From: Streptomyces angustmyceticus
GTDB taxonomy: Bacteria > Actinomycetota > Actinomycetes > Streptomycetales > Streptomycetaceae
DNA: 64,000 nt
Direction: 5' to 3'
NCBI RefSeq assembly: GCF_019933235.1
Contig: NZ_CP082945.1
Coordinates: 6,051,501 to 6,115,500 of the forward strand
In this document: positions 1-8,700 of the stretch, in pieces
How positions within the stretch are numbered: position 1 is the stretch's first letter
Layout of the letters: each line of letters starts with the position of its first letter
Position numbers and translations under genes: made by a program
The notes under the pieces: model-generated
What the model saw: the letters and a program-made list of their open reading frames with translations, nothing else
Told to the model about the DNA's origin: nothing
The model's database searches: none

Positions 1-601
1 CATCGCCCTGCGCGGCGGGGTGAAGATCGCGGACGTGATGCGCACGGTGCGCGAGGCGCATCGGGCGACCGGCAAGCCCGTCCTCGTCATGACGTACTGG
101 AACCCCATCGACCGCTACGGCATCGAGCGGTTCACCGCCGAGCTCGCCGAGGCGGGCGGCGCCGGCTGCATCCTGCCCGACCTGCCGGTCCAGGAGTCCG
201 CGACCTGGCGGGAGCACGCCGACAAGCACGGCCTGGCCACCGTCTTCGTCGTCGCCCCCAGCAGCAAGGACGCCCGGCTCGCCGAGATCACGGCGGCCGG
301 CTCCGGCTTCGTCTACGCCGCCTCGCTGATGGGCGTCACCGGCACCCGCGAGTCGGTGGGCGCGCAGGCGCAGGACCTCGTACGGCGCACCAAGGCGACC
401 ACCGACCTGCCGGTCTGTGTCGGCCTCGGCGTCTCCAACCCCGAACAGGCCGCCGAGGTGGCCGGGTTCGCCGACGGTGTGATCGTCGGCTCGGCGTTCG
501 TCAAGCGGCTGCTGGCGGCCGACGGCGATCTGGCGGACGGGCTCGACGGCGTCCGCACCCTGGCGGCCGAGCTGGCCGAGGGCGTGCGCAAGCGGGCCTG
601 A
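1..601 (+). CDS. trpA: Tryptophan synthase alpha chain (5' truncated)
   Basis: The frame is open from base 2 at the window edge to the TGA at 599-601 and gives about 199 C-terminal residues of a protein usually about 265-275 residues long. TrpA cleaves indole-3-glycerol phosphate to indole and glyceraldehyde-3-phosphate, and indole passes to TrpB. Visible TrpA signatures are the loop-2 region MTYWNPIDRYG, the ILPDLPVQES segment, the GFVYAASLMGVTGTR loop-6 region, and the phosphate-binding VCVGLGVSNPEQ and ADGVIVGSAFVK stretches near the C-terminus. The catalytic loop-2 Glu lies beyond the left edge. trpB is expected immediately upstream. A GC hairpin follows the stop. Confidence 0.97.
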   Translation, partial: IALRGGVKIADVMRTVREAHRATGKPVLVMTYWNPIDRYGIERFTAELAEAGGAGCILPDLPVQESATWREHADKHGLATVFVVAPSSKDARLAEITAAGSGFVYAASLMGVTGTRESVGAQAQDLVRRTKATTDLPVCVGLGVSNPEQAAEVAGFADGVIVGSAFVKRLLAADGDLADGLDGVRTLAAELAEGVRKRA

Positions 602-614
602 CCACGGCGCGCGG

Positions 615-640
615 CCGGGTCCCGGGCGGCCGGGACCCGG
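615..640 (+). terminator. Terminator-like hairpin after trpA
   Basis: Arms CCGGGTCCCG (615-624) and CGGGACCCGG (631-640) pair perfectly over 10 bp around a 6-nt loop, 13 bp past the trpA stop. There is no T-tract, as is usual for streptomycete hairpin terminators. Confidence 0.6.
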
Positions 641-715
641 AGGGCTGTCCCTCGATAGGGCGAACATCGGTGCGGAGGGGTGCGGCGGCACCCCTCCGCT
701 TCGTTGTCCAGGGGC

Positions 716-1660
716 GTGAGCCAGAAGAACCATGACGGTAAGAGAACCGCCCGCGAGCGGATGCAGGAACAGCGGGAAAAGGAGCGGGCGCGCGCCCGCC
801 GCCGCCGGCAGGCCGTGGTCGCCGGATCGGTGGTGGCGGTGCTGGCGGTGGCCGGCGGCATCGCCATCTGGGCGACCTCGTCCGGCGGCGGCAAGGGCAG
901 CTCCGACAACGAGACCGCCCGTCCCCGGCAGGCCAGCGGCGGCAGCAGGCCCGCCATCCCGGTCGGTGCGCCGGGCGCCGCCTCCACCCTCACGGTGTGG
1001 GAGGACTTCCGCTGCCCGGCCTGCCAGCAGTTCGAGACCGGCTTCCGCCCGGTCGTCCATGAGCTGGAGGACTCCGGCCGGCTCAAGAGCGAATACCACC
1101 TCGTGACGATCATCGACGGCAACGCCGGCGGCAAGGGGTCCCTCAACGCCGCCAACGCCGCCCTGTGCGCCCAGGACGCCGGGACGTTCCGCGCGTACCA
1201 CGACGTCCTCTACTCCCACCAGCCGCCCGAGACGGAGGACAAGTTCGCCGACAAGCAGTACCTCCTCCAACTGGCGGGCAAGGTCAAGGGACTGGTCACC
1301 CCCGCCTTCACCACCTGCGTCAACGACGGCAGGTACGACCGCTTCGTGCAGAAGTCCACCGACGCCTTCGCGCGGTCCGGATACCGCGGCACCCCGACGG
1401 TCCTGCTCAACGGCAAGGACCTGGCGAAGGAGAAGGGCGGCCGGTTCACCCCGGCGGACCTGAAGAAGATGGTGCTGGACGCCGACAAGGGCAAGCAGCC
1501 GGGCGGCAAGAGCGCCTCGCCGCACCCGGGCGCCCCGGCCCGGCACAAGCACGCCGGACCGGACGCCCCGCCCCGGGCCGGCCACTCCGCCCCGGGCCCG
1601 GTGCCGAGCGCCGCGCACCAGGGCACGCGGCACGGAGCGGAGGGCGCGCCGGCCTACTAG
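716..1660 (+). CDS. DsbA-like thioredoxin-fold membrane-anchored protein
   Basis: This 314-residue protein probably takes part in extracytoplasmic thiol-disulfide exchange. A charged cytoplasmic N-terminus rich in Arg, Glu and Lys is followed by one transmembrane segment (about 33-53) and then an exported DsbA/thioredoxin-fold domain. The redox motif CPAC is at residues 100-103 (WEDFRCPACQQFE), and the cis-Pro loop is seen as YRGTPTVLLNG. The last 45 or so residues are Pro/His/Ala-rich and probably disordered. The GTG at 716 is chosen because it gives the MSQKNHDGKRTARER start typical of this family. An in-frame GTG at 680 would add 12 unlikely residues. The gene lies directly upstream of lgt. 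The fold is certain; whether it is an oxidase or a reductase is not visible. Confidence 0.85.
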   Translation: MSQKNHDGKRTARERMQEQREKERARARRRRQAVVAGSVVAVLAVAGGIAIWATSSGGGKGSSDNETARPRQASGGSRPAIPVGAPGAASTLTVWEDFRCPACQQFETGFRPVVHELEDSGRLKSEYHLVTIIDGNAGGKGSLNAANAALCAQDAGTFRAYHDVLYSHQPPETEDKFADKQYLLQLAGKVKGLVTPAFTTCVNDGRYDRFVQKSTDAFARSGYRGTPTVLLNGKDLAKEKGGRFTPADLKKMVLDADKGKQPGGKSASPHPGAPARHKHAGPDAPPRAGHSAPGPVPSAAHQGTRHGAEGAPAY

Positions 1661-1791
1661 GGGCCGGTGGACCGGTGGCGCCGCCGTCCTCGCGGACACG
1701 CAGCGTCATCGTCCGAGCGCGGCGTCGTTACGCAGCCGTTGCCGGGCGGGTTGCCGCCGACCCCGCCCGGCGCGGTAGCGTCGACCCTGCC

Positions 1792-2901
1792 ATGGACCTC
1801 GCATTCATTCCCAGCCCGTCGGTCGGCGTCGTACATCTCGGCCCGATCCCGCTGCGCGGCTACGCATTCTGCATCATCATCGGCGTCTTCGTCGGCGTCT
1901 GGCTCGGCAACAAGCGCTGGGTGCAGCGCGGCGGCCGCTCCGGCACCGTCGCCGACATCGCCGTGTGGGCCGTGCCCTTCGGGCTGGTCGGCGGCCGCCT
2001 CTACCACGTCATCACGACGTACGAGCCGTACTTCGGCCCGAACGGCCACCCGATCGACGCCTTCAAGGTGTGGGAGGGCGGCCTCGGCATCTGGGGCGCA
2101 GTCGCGCTCGGCGCCGTGGGTGCCTGGATCGGCTGCCGCCGCCGCGGCATCCCGCTCCCCGCCTACGCCGACGCGCTGGCGCCGGGCCTGGCCATCGGGC
2201 AGGCGATCGGCCGCTGGGGCAACTGGTTCAACCAGGAGCTGTACGGCAAGCCGACCGATGTCCCGTGGGCGCTGAAGATCAGCTCCGACCCGGCCATCGG
2301 ACGGATCGGCGGCACCTACCACCCGACGTTCCTCTACGAGTGCCTGTGGTGCCTGGGCGTCGCGGCGCTGGTGATCTGGGCGGACAAGCGCTTCCGGCTC
2401 GGCCACGGGCGGGCCTTCGCGCTGTACGTCGCCGCCTACTGCGCCGGCCGCGCGTGGATCGAGTACATGCGGGTCGACGAGGCGCACCACATCCTGGGCC
2501 TGCGGCTCAACGTCTGGACCGCGCTGATCGTCTTCGTCCTCGCCGTCGGCTACTTCGTGGTCTCCGCCAAGAAGGCACCCGGCCGGGAAGCCGTCGTCGA
2601 GCCGGGGGCCCAGCCCGCCGGGGACGAGGACGGCGAGAGCGCCGAGGCCGCCGGGAGCGCCGGTGACGCCGAGGCCCCGGGCGACGAGCCCGCGTCGAAG
2701 GCGGCGTCCGGCGACGACGCCACGGAGCCGGACGCCGACGGCGCCGCCGAGGCCGCGAAGGCCGCGGAGCCCGAGAAGGCCGCCGGGACCGAGAAGACCG
2801 CCGAGGCCGGGGCCGGTGGCGAGAAGGCCGCGGACGACGCGGACGCCCCGGAGGGGAAGGCCGCCAAGCCCGCGGGCAGCGGCAGCACCAAGAAGTCCTG
2901 A
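1792..2901 (+). CDS. lgt: Prolipoprotein diacylglyceryl transferase
   Basis: This 369-residue polytopic membrane enzyme transfers diacylglycerol from phosphatidylglycerol to the lipobox cysteine of prolipoproteins, the first step of lipoprotein maturation. Likely clients in this window are LivK and the 15.4-kb lipoprotein. Lgt hallmarks are GGRLYHVIT, KVWEGGLGIWGA, the signature IGQAIGRWGNWFNQELYG, and a C-terminal Arg region (AGRAWIEYMRVDEAHH). About seven hydrophobic segments occupy residues 1-260. Residues 270-369 form an Ala/Glu/Lys/Pro tail, longer than in E. coli Lgt but common in actinobacteria. A TAGCGT box at 1776-1781, 10 nt before the ATG, looks like a -10 element, so the message has a very short leader or none. 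Confidence 0.96.
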   Translation: MDLAFIPSPSVGVVHLGPIPLRGYAFCIIIGVFVGVWLGNKRWVQRGGRSGTVADIAVWAVPFGLVGGRLYHVITTYEPYFGPNGHPIDAFKVWEGGLGIWGAVALGAVGAWIGCRRRGIPLPAYADALAPGLAIGQAIGRWGNWFNQELYGKPTDVPWALKISSDPAIGRIGGTYHPTFLYECLWCLGVAALVIWADKRFRLGHGRAFALYVAAYCAGRAWIEYMRVDEAHHILGLRLNVWTALIVFVLAVGYFVVSAKKAPGREAVVEPGAQPAGDEDGESAEAAGSAGDAEAPGDEPASKAASGDDATEPDADGAAEAAKAAEPEKAAGTEKTAEAGAGGEKAADDADAPEGKAAKPAGSGSTKKS

Positions 2902-2922
2902 GACGGCCACCGGCTGCCCACC

Positions 2923-2960
2923 GCGCCGGGCGGTCCCGATACGTCGGGGCCGCCCGGCGC
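2923..2960. terminator. Convergent terminator between lgt and the ADP-ribosylglycohydrolase gene
   Basis: Perfect 11-bp arms GCGCCGGGCGG (2923-2933) and CCGCCCGGCGC (2950-2960) have a further CCGA/TCGG pairing inside. The hairpin sits in the 76-bp gap between two converging stop codons and can serve both strands. Confidence 0.65.
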
Positions 2961-2977
2961 CGTGCTGTCGGCGGCCG

Positions 2978-4273
2978 TCACCGCCCGTCCGCCTCCGTCA
3001 TCGCCGGGATGGCCGTGATCGCGGTGAAGGCCTGCTCGTGGGTGCGGGCGCGGGCCCGGTCCCGGGTGAAGATCTCGCGGGCGACGGCGGCCAGCGCGGC
3101 CCCGGGGGCCTGCAGGTCGAGGCGGCTGGCGCGGGCGACCTCCTCGCTCCACTCGGCCGGCACCGCCGCCGCGCCGCGCAGCGCCCCGACGAGGGCACCG
3201 CTCATGGTGGCGATCGAGTCGCAGTCGCGGCCGTAGTTGACCGAGCCGAGGACCGTGGCCCGGAAGTCGCCGCCGCCGACCAGCACCATGCCCAGGGCGA
3301 TGGGGAGTTCCTCGACGGCGTGCAGCCGGGAGGGGCGCCGGGCACCGAGCGACGGGTTGCGGTAATCCGGGCCCACCGTGTCGAACGGGGCGATCGCCGC
3401 CCGCAGCGGCAGCAGCGCCGCCTCGGGGTCGGTGAGGTTCGCCGCGGCCTCGCAGACCGCCTCGATCGCGGCGCGGGTGCCGTCCTTGGCCAGCCGCAGC
3501 GCCTGGACGATGACCGAGGACGGGGTGGCGTCCGGCAGGAACGCGGCCGCCACCGCCGCCGCGAACACCCCCGCCGCCTCCCGCCCGTAGGAGGACTGGT
3601 GGGCGGCGGAGATGTCCAGCGCCTCGGCGTACGCCCGGTCCGGATTGCCGGCGTTGACGATGCCGACCGGCGCCATGTACATCGCCGCGCCGCAGTTGAC
3701 GATGTTCCCGACGCCCGCCTCGCGCGGGTCCGCGTGCCCGTAGTGCAGCCGTGCCACGATCCACTTCTCGGCGAGGAAGATCCGCTGCAGCGGCAGCGCC
3801 TCGGTCTCCAGCTCCGGGATCCAGCGCGGGGTGCCGATCAGATCCGGGACCAGGTGGTCGGCGATGTCGTAGGCGTCGAGGTGGTCGCGCACCGCCTCGT
3901 AGACCCGCACCAGCGCGTGCGTCATCAAGGTGTCGTCGGTGACGTGCCCGTCGCCCTTGTGGTACGGCGCGATCGGGCGGGCGGTGCGCCAGTCGTCGTG
4001 GAACGGTCCGACGATGCCGCCGACCCGGCCGCCGTGCCGCTTGACGATCTCCTCCGGCGACCAGCCCTGCACGGGCCCGCCGAGCGCGTCGCCGACGGCG
4101 GCGCCGGCCAGGGCGCCGACCGCCCGGTCCTCCAGGGACGGCGGGGCGGCGACGACGGGCGGCACCGGACGCGGGGGCACCGGGGCGGTGACCGGGGCGG
4201 CGGCGGTGGCCGGCCCGGCCGGTGCGTCGGCGGGGTGCGGTGCGGCCGGTGTCCGCTCGCTTGCGTGGGTCAT
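2978..4273 (-). CDS. ADP-ribosylglycohydrolase family protein
   Basis: This 431-residue protein of the DraG/ARH family removes ADP-ribose from modified proteins or from O-acetyl-ADP-ribose using two Mg2+ ions. The family start motif GALAGAAVGDALGGPVQGW follows a Pro/Ala-rich N-terminal extension of about 45 residues. The first metal ligands lie in GHVTDDTLMTHALV and the second set in GSVNYGRDCDSIATMSGALVGA. Both Asp-containing motifs are intact, so activity is plausible. ATG 4273 is preceded by GGAAGGACT. The gene converges on lgt and diverges from the VIT gene. The natural substrate is unknown; no ART, dinitrogenase or toxin partner is adjacent. Confidence 0.88.
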   Translation of the reverse strand: MTHASERTPAAPHPADAPAGPATAAAPVTAPVPPRPVPPVVAAPPSLEDRAVGALAGAAVGDALGGPVQGWSPEEIVKRHGGRVGGIVGPFHDDWRTARPIAPYHKGDGHVTDDTLMTHALVRVYEAVRDHLDAYDIADHLVPDLIGTPRWIPELETEALPLQRIFLAEKWIVARLHYGHADPREAGVGNIVNCGAAMYMAPVGIVNAGNPDRAYAEALDISAAHQSSYGREAAGVFAAAVAAAFLPDATPSSVIVQALRLAKDGTRAAIEAVCEAAANLTDPEAALLPLRAAIAPFDTVGPDYRNPSLGARRPSRLHAVEELPIALGMVLVGGGDFRATVLGSVNYGRDCDSIATMSGALVGALRGAAAVPAEWSEEVARASRLDLQAPGAALAAVAREIFTRDRARARTHEQAFTAITAIPAMTEADGR

Positions 4274-4704
4274 GTGCGGGTGAGTCCTTCCACGGTGGGG
4301 GAGAGGGCGGCCGGCCCGGCGCCGGGGACGGCTCGGGCGGGGGCCGGGGCGACGGGCCGCCCCGGCGGCATCGGGCCGGAGCGCCGCCCGGGACCGCGGG
4401 GCGCCGGCCGGCCGGGGACCGCTGCCCTGTATCCGTGCCACGCGGCGGCCCGGCTCTCCTGTCCCGGGCGGCAGGGTCACCCGGTCGACTCCCTCCGGCG
4501 GCGCCCGGCAGTGGCCGGTACGGGACCCGAAAAGGGGGGTGTGACCCGGATCTCATCGCCGACTCCGGGGAAAAGCCGCAGGTCAGCGCGGTAAGTTCGG
4601 CCTTCCTTGCTAGCGGTGGAGGGTAATGCCCGCATAACTTCGAGGTGTTGGAGGGGGAAGTGCCGCCATCGGCCCACACCTCGCTGCAGGGAGTAGGTAC
4701 CGAT
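4274..4704. other. 431-bp intergenic region with leader hairpin
   Basis: No gene is seen between the divergent ADP-ribosylglycohydrolase and VIT genes. Nearest the VIT start is a hairpin with perfect 8-bp arms CGAGGTGT (4641-4648) and ACACCTCG (4676-4683) and a 27-nt purine-rich loop. It ends about 20 nt before the ATG and just before the probable ribosome-binding site. An imperfect DtxR-like palindrome, TAAGTTCGGCC at about 4591, matches an iron-box consensus at only about 12 of 19 positions, so I do not call it. Confidence 0.5.
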
Positions 4705-5445
4705 ATGTCCGTCATGGAGATCATGGATGCCGCGGCGCCGACGCACGCCGCGCACCGCGACAACCACACCCACCGCGATGTGAACGGCGGCTGGCTGCGC
4801 CCGGCCGTCTTCGGCGCGATGGACGGGCTGGTCTCGAACCTCGCCCTGATGACGGGTGTCGCCGGCGGCGCGCTCTCGCAGCAGACGATCATCATCACCG
4901 GCCTGGCGGGTCTGGCCGCCGGCGCCTTCTCGATGGCCGCGGGGGAGTACACCTCGGTCGCCTCGCAGCGCGAGCTGGTGCAGGCCGAGCTGGATGTCGA
5001 GCGGACCGAGCTGCGCAAGCACCCGAAGGACGAGCTGGAGGAGCTGGCGGCCCTCTACACCTCGCGCGGAGTCGAGCCGGCGCTCGCCCGGCAGGTCGCG
5101 GAGCAGCTGTCCAGGGACCCGGAGCAGGCCCTGGAGATCCATGCCCGCGAGGAGTTGGGAATCGACCCCTCCGACCTTCCTTCTCCCACCGTTGCCGCGG
5201 TGTCCTCCTTCGGATCGTTTGCGCTGGGTGCGCTTCTGCCTGTCCTTCCGTATCTGTTGGGGGCGTCCGCGATCTGGCCCGCGGTGCTGCTGGCGCTGGT
5301 CGGACTCTTCGCCTGCGGTGCCGTCGTGGCGCGGGTGACGGCGCGTTCCTGGTGGTTCAGCGGGCTGCGGCAGCTGGCCCTCGGCGGCGCGGCCGCGGGT
5401 GTGACGTACGCCCTGGGAGCACTCTTCGGAACCGTCGTAGGCTGA
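4705..5445 (+). CDS. VIT1/CCC1-family (iron/manganese) transporter
   Basis: This 246-residue protein belongs to the vacuolar iron transporter/CCC1 family, which exports Fe2+ or Mn2+ from the cytosol. Transmembrane helix 1 carries the family signature GWLRPAVFGAMDGLVSNLALMTGVAGG, followed by the second helix AGAFSMAAGEYTSVASQREL with its metal-site Met and Glu. A Glu-rich cytoplasmic metal-binding domain (VQAELDVERTELRKHPKDELEEL) comes next, and three further hydrophobic helices follow. I start at ATG 4705 after AGGGAG; an in-frame GTG at 4645 lies inside the leader hairpin and is less likely. Metal specificity cannot be read from the sequence. It is transcribed alone ahead of gltB. Confidence 0.88.
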   Translation: MSVMEIMDAAAPTHAAHRDNHTHRDVNGGWLRPAVFGAMDGLVSNLALMTGVAGGALSQQTIIITGLAGLAAGAFSMAAGEYTSVASQRELVQAELDVERTELRKHPKDELEELAALYTSRGVEPALARQVAEQLSRDPEQALEIHAREELGIDPSDLPSPTVAAVSSFGSFALGALLPVLPYLLGASAIWPAVLLALVGLFACGAVVARVTARSWWFSGLRQLALGGAAAGVTYALGALFGTVVG

Positions 5446-5476
5446 CGTGTCATACGGGTGACCGCATAATTACCGC

Positions 5477-5492
5477 GTTACCCAGCGGTTTC
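5477..5492 (-). promoter_or_regulatory. Possible upstream GlnR-like half-site pair
   Basis: On the minus strand the sequence reads GAAAC, six bases, GTAAC. This is the inner pair of the known streptomycete GlnR consensus (gTnAc-n6-GaAAc repeated). It is about 245 bp from gltB, in the other orientation from the 5657 box. Outer half-sites are not clear. Confidence 0.3.
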
Positions 5493-5623
5493 GTTTTGTT
5501 GACGACCGGGCATAAGGCCCAGGCGTCGCGGGCAACGTCGCTCGCCGAACGCCGCCTTGTGGGACGGCCTGGATTCCGTCCGTGCACTGACTCACCGCCC
5601 GTGCGGTGTCCGCATGTTGGAAG

Positions 5624-5672
5624 CCCCTTTTCGCTTTTTGAGAAGGGAGTCATCCTGTAACCTGCACGAAAT
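5624..5672 (+). promoter_or_regulatory. gltB upstream region: hairpin and GlnR-like box
   Basis: A hairpin with arms CCCTTTTC (5625-5632) and GAGAAGGG (5640-5647), including one G-T wobble, precedes the sequence GTAAC (5657-5661), CTGCAC, GAAAT (5668-5672). The latter matches the a-site/b-site spacing gTnAc-n6-GaAAc of GlnR, the actinobacterial nitrogen regulator. It lies 62 bp upstream of the gltB start. Sequence match only; binding is inferred. Confidence 0.45.
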
Positions 5673-5734
5673 TTCGCGGAGGGCCAACGTCGTCCCTCGG
5701 CAATGCCTATGCCACGACGACGTTGGGAGAGCCG

Positions 5735-8700
5735 ATGCGTCTCGCGTCCACGCACTCCGCGACCACCAGCAGCGCCAGCGCCGCCGCCTGGTCGCCCATG
5801 GACGGCCGCCCTGCCCAGCAGGGCATGTACGACCCGCGCAACGAGCACGACGCCTGTGGCGTCGGCTTTGTGGCCACCCTCACCGGCGAGGCCAGCCACG
5901 CACTGGTCGAGCAGGCACTCACCGTCCTGACGAATCTGGAGCACCGCGGTGCCACCGGCTCCGAGCCCGACTCGGGCGACGGCGCCGGCATCCTGCTCCA
6001 GGTGCCGGACGCGTTCCTCCGCGAGAACGTCACCTTCGAGCTCCCCGACGCCGGCGCCTACGCCGTCGGCATCGCCTTCCTGCCGTCCGATGCCCAGGAA
6101 GCGGCCGACGCCGTCTCGCGCATCGAGACGATCGCCGGCGAAGAGGGCCTGGACGTCATCGGCTGGCGGGTGGTCCCGGTCGCCCCGCAGCTGCTCGGCA
6201 ACGGCGCCCGCGCCACCATGCCGGCCTTCTCCCAGATCTTCGTCGGCGACGGCAAGAACACCGGTCTGGCGCTGGACCGCAAGGCCTTCGCGCTGCGCAA
6301 GCGCGCCGAGCGGGAGGCCGGGGTCTACTTCCCGTCGCTGTCCGCCCGGACGATCGTCTACAAGGGCATGCTGACCACCGGCCAGCTGGAGCCCTTCTTC
6401 CCGGACCTGTCCGACCGCCGCTTCGCCACCGCCGTCGCGCTGGTCCACTCGCGGTTCTCCACCAACACCTTCCCGAGCTGGCCGCTCGCCCACCCGTACC
6501 GCTTCGTCGCGCACAACGGCGAGATCAACACGGTCAAGGGCAACCGCAACTGGATGCGGGCCCGCGAGTCGCAGCTGGCCACGAAGCTGTTCGGTGAGGG
6601 GACCGCAGACAGCACAGAGAACCTGGAGCGGCTGTTCCCGGTCTGCACCCCGGACGCCTCCGACTCCGCCTCCTTCGACGAGGTCCTGGAGCTGCTCCAC
6701 CTCGGCGGCCGCTCGCTGCCGCACTCCGTGCTGATGATGGTCCCCGAGGCGTGGGAGAACTCCCCCTCCATGGACCCGGCCCGGCGCGCCTTCTACCAGT
6801 ACCACTCCACGATGATGGAGCCCTGGGACGGCCCGGCCTGCGTCACCTTCACCGACGGCGTCCAGGTCGGCGCGGTCCTCGACCGCAACGGTCTGCGCCC
6901 CGGCCGCTACTGGGTCACCGACGACGGCCTGGTCGTGCTCTCCTCCGAGGTCGGCGTCCTGGACATCGACCCCGCCAAGGTCGTCCGCAAGGGACGCCTG
7001 CAGCCCGGCCGGATGTTCCTGGTGGACACGGCCGAGGGCCGGATCATCGAGGACGACGAGATCAAGGCCCAGCTCGCCGCCGAGCAGCCCTACCAGGAGT
7101 GGCTGGACTCCGGTCTGATCGAGCTGGCCGACCTGCCCGAGCGCGAGCACATCGTGCACACCCACGCCTCGGTCACCCGCCGCCAGCAGACCTTCGGCTA
7201 CACCGAGGAAGAGCTGCGCGTCATCCTCGCCCCGATGGCCAAGGCCGGCGCCGAGCCCATCGGCTCGATGGGCACCGACTCGCCGATCGCCGCGCTGTCC
7301 GAGCGCCCCCGGCTGCTCTTCGACTACTTCACCCAGCTCTTCGCGCAGGTCACCAACCCGCCGCTGGACGCCATCCGCGAGGAGCTCGTCACCTCGCTGA
7401 TCTCCTCGCTGGGCCCGCAGGGCAACCTCCTGGAGCCCACCGCGGCCTCCTGCCGCAGCGTGACCCTGCCCTTCCCGGTCATCGACAACGACGAGCTGGC
7501 CAAGCTCGTCCACATCAACGCCGACGGCGACATGCCCGGCATGAAGGCCGTGACCCTCTCCGGCCTCTACCGCGTCTCCGGCGGCGGCGAGTCGCTGGCC
7601 GCCCGGATCGAGGAGATCTGCGCCGAGGCCGACGCCGCCATCGACGACGGCGCCCGGCTGATCGTGCTCTCCGACCGCCACTCCGACGCCGAGCACGCGC
7701 CGATCCCGTCGCTGCTGCTCACCGCCGCGGTCCACCACCACCTCATCGGCACCAAGGAGCGCACCCAGGTCGGTCTGCTCGTCGAGGCCGGCGATGTGCG
7801 CGAGGTGCACCACGTCGCGCTGCTCATCGGCTTCGGTGCCGCGGCCGTCAACCCGTACCTGGCCATGGAGTCGGTCGAGGACCTGGTCCGCGCCGGCACC
7901 TTCCTGCCGGGCATCGAGGCCGAGACCGCCATCAAGAACCTGATCAAGGCGCTCGGCAAGGGCGTCCTGAAGGTCATGTCCAAGATGGGCATCTCCACCG
8001 TCGCCTCCTACCGGGGCGCGCAGGTCTTCGAGGCCGTCGGCCTGGACGAGGAGTTCGTCGCCCGGTACTTCCACGGCACCGCCACCAAGATCGGCGGCGC
8101 GGGCCTGGACGTCATCGCCAAGGAGGTCGCGGCGCGGCACGCCAAGGCCTACCCGGCCTCCGGCATCGCCGCCACGCACCGCGCGCTGGAGATCGGCGGC
8201 GAGTACCAGTGGCGCCGCGAGGGCGAGCCGCACCTCTTCGACCCGGACACCGTCTTCCGGCTCCAGCACTCCACCCGCTCGCGCCGCTACGACATCTTCA
8301 AGCAGTACACCGACCGGGTGAACGAGCAGTCCGAGCGGCTGATGACGCTGCGCGGCCTGTTCTCCTTCGCCGCCGACCGCCCCTCGATCCCGATCGAGGA
8401 GGTCGAGCCGGCGTCCGAGATCGTCAAGCGCTTCTCCACCGGCGCCATGTCGTACGGCTCCATCTCCCAGGAGGCGCACGAGACCCTCGCCATCGCCATG
8501 AACCAGCTGGGCGGCAAGTCCAACACCGGTGAGGGCGGCGAGGACCCCGAGCGGCTCTACGACCCGGCGCGCCGTTCGTCGATCAAGCAGGTCGCCTCCG
8601 GCCGCTTCGGCGTGACGTCGGAGTACCTGGTCAATTCCGACGACATCCAGATCAAGATGGCCCAGGGCGCCAAGCCCGGCGAGGGCGGCCAGCTGCCCGG

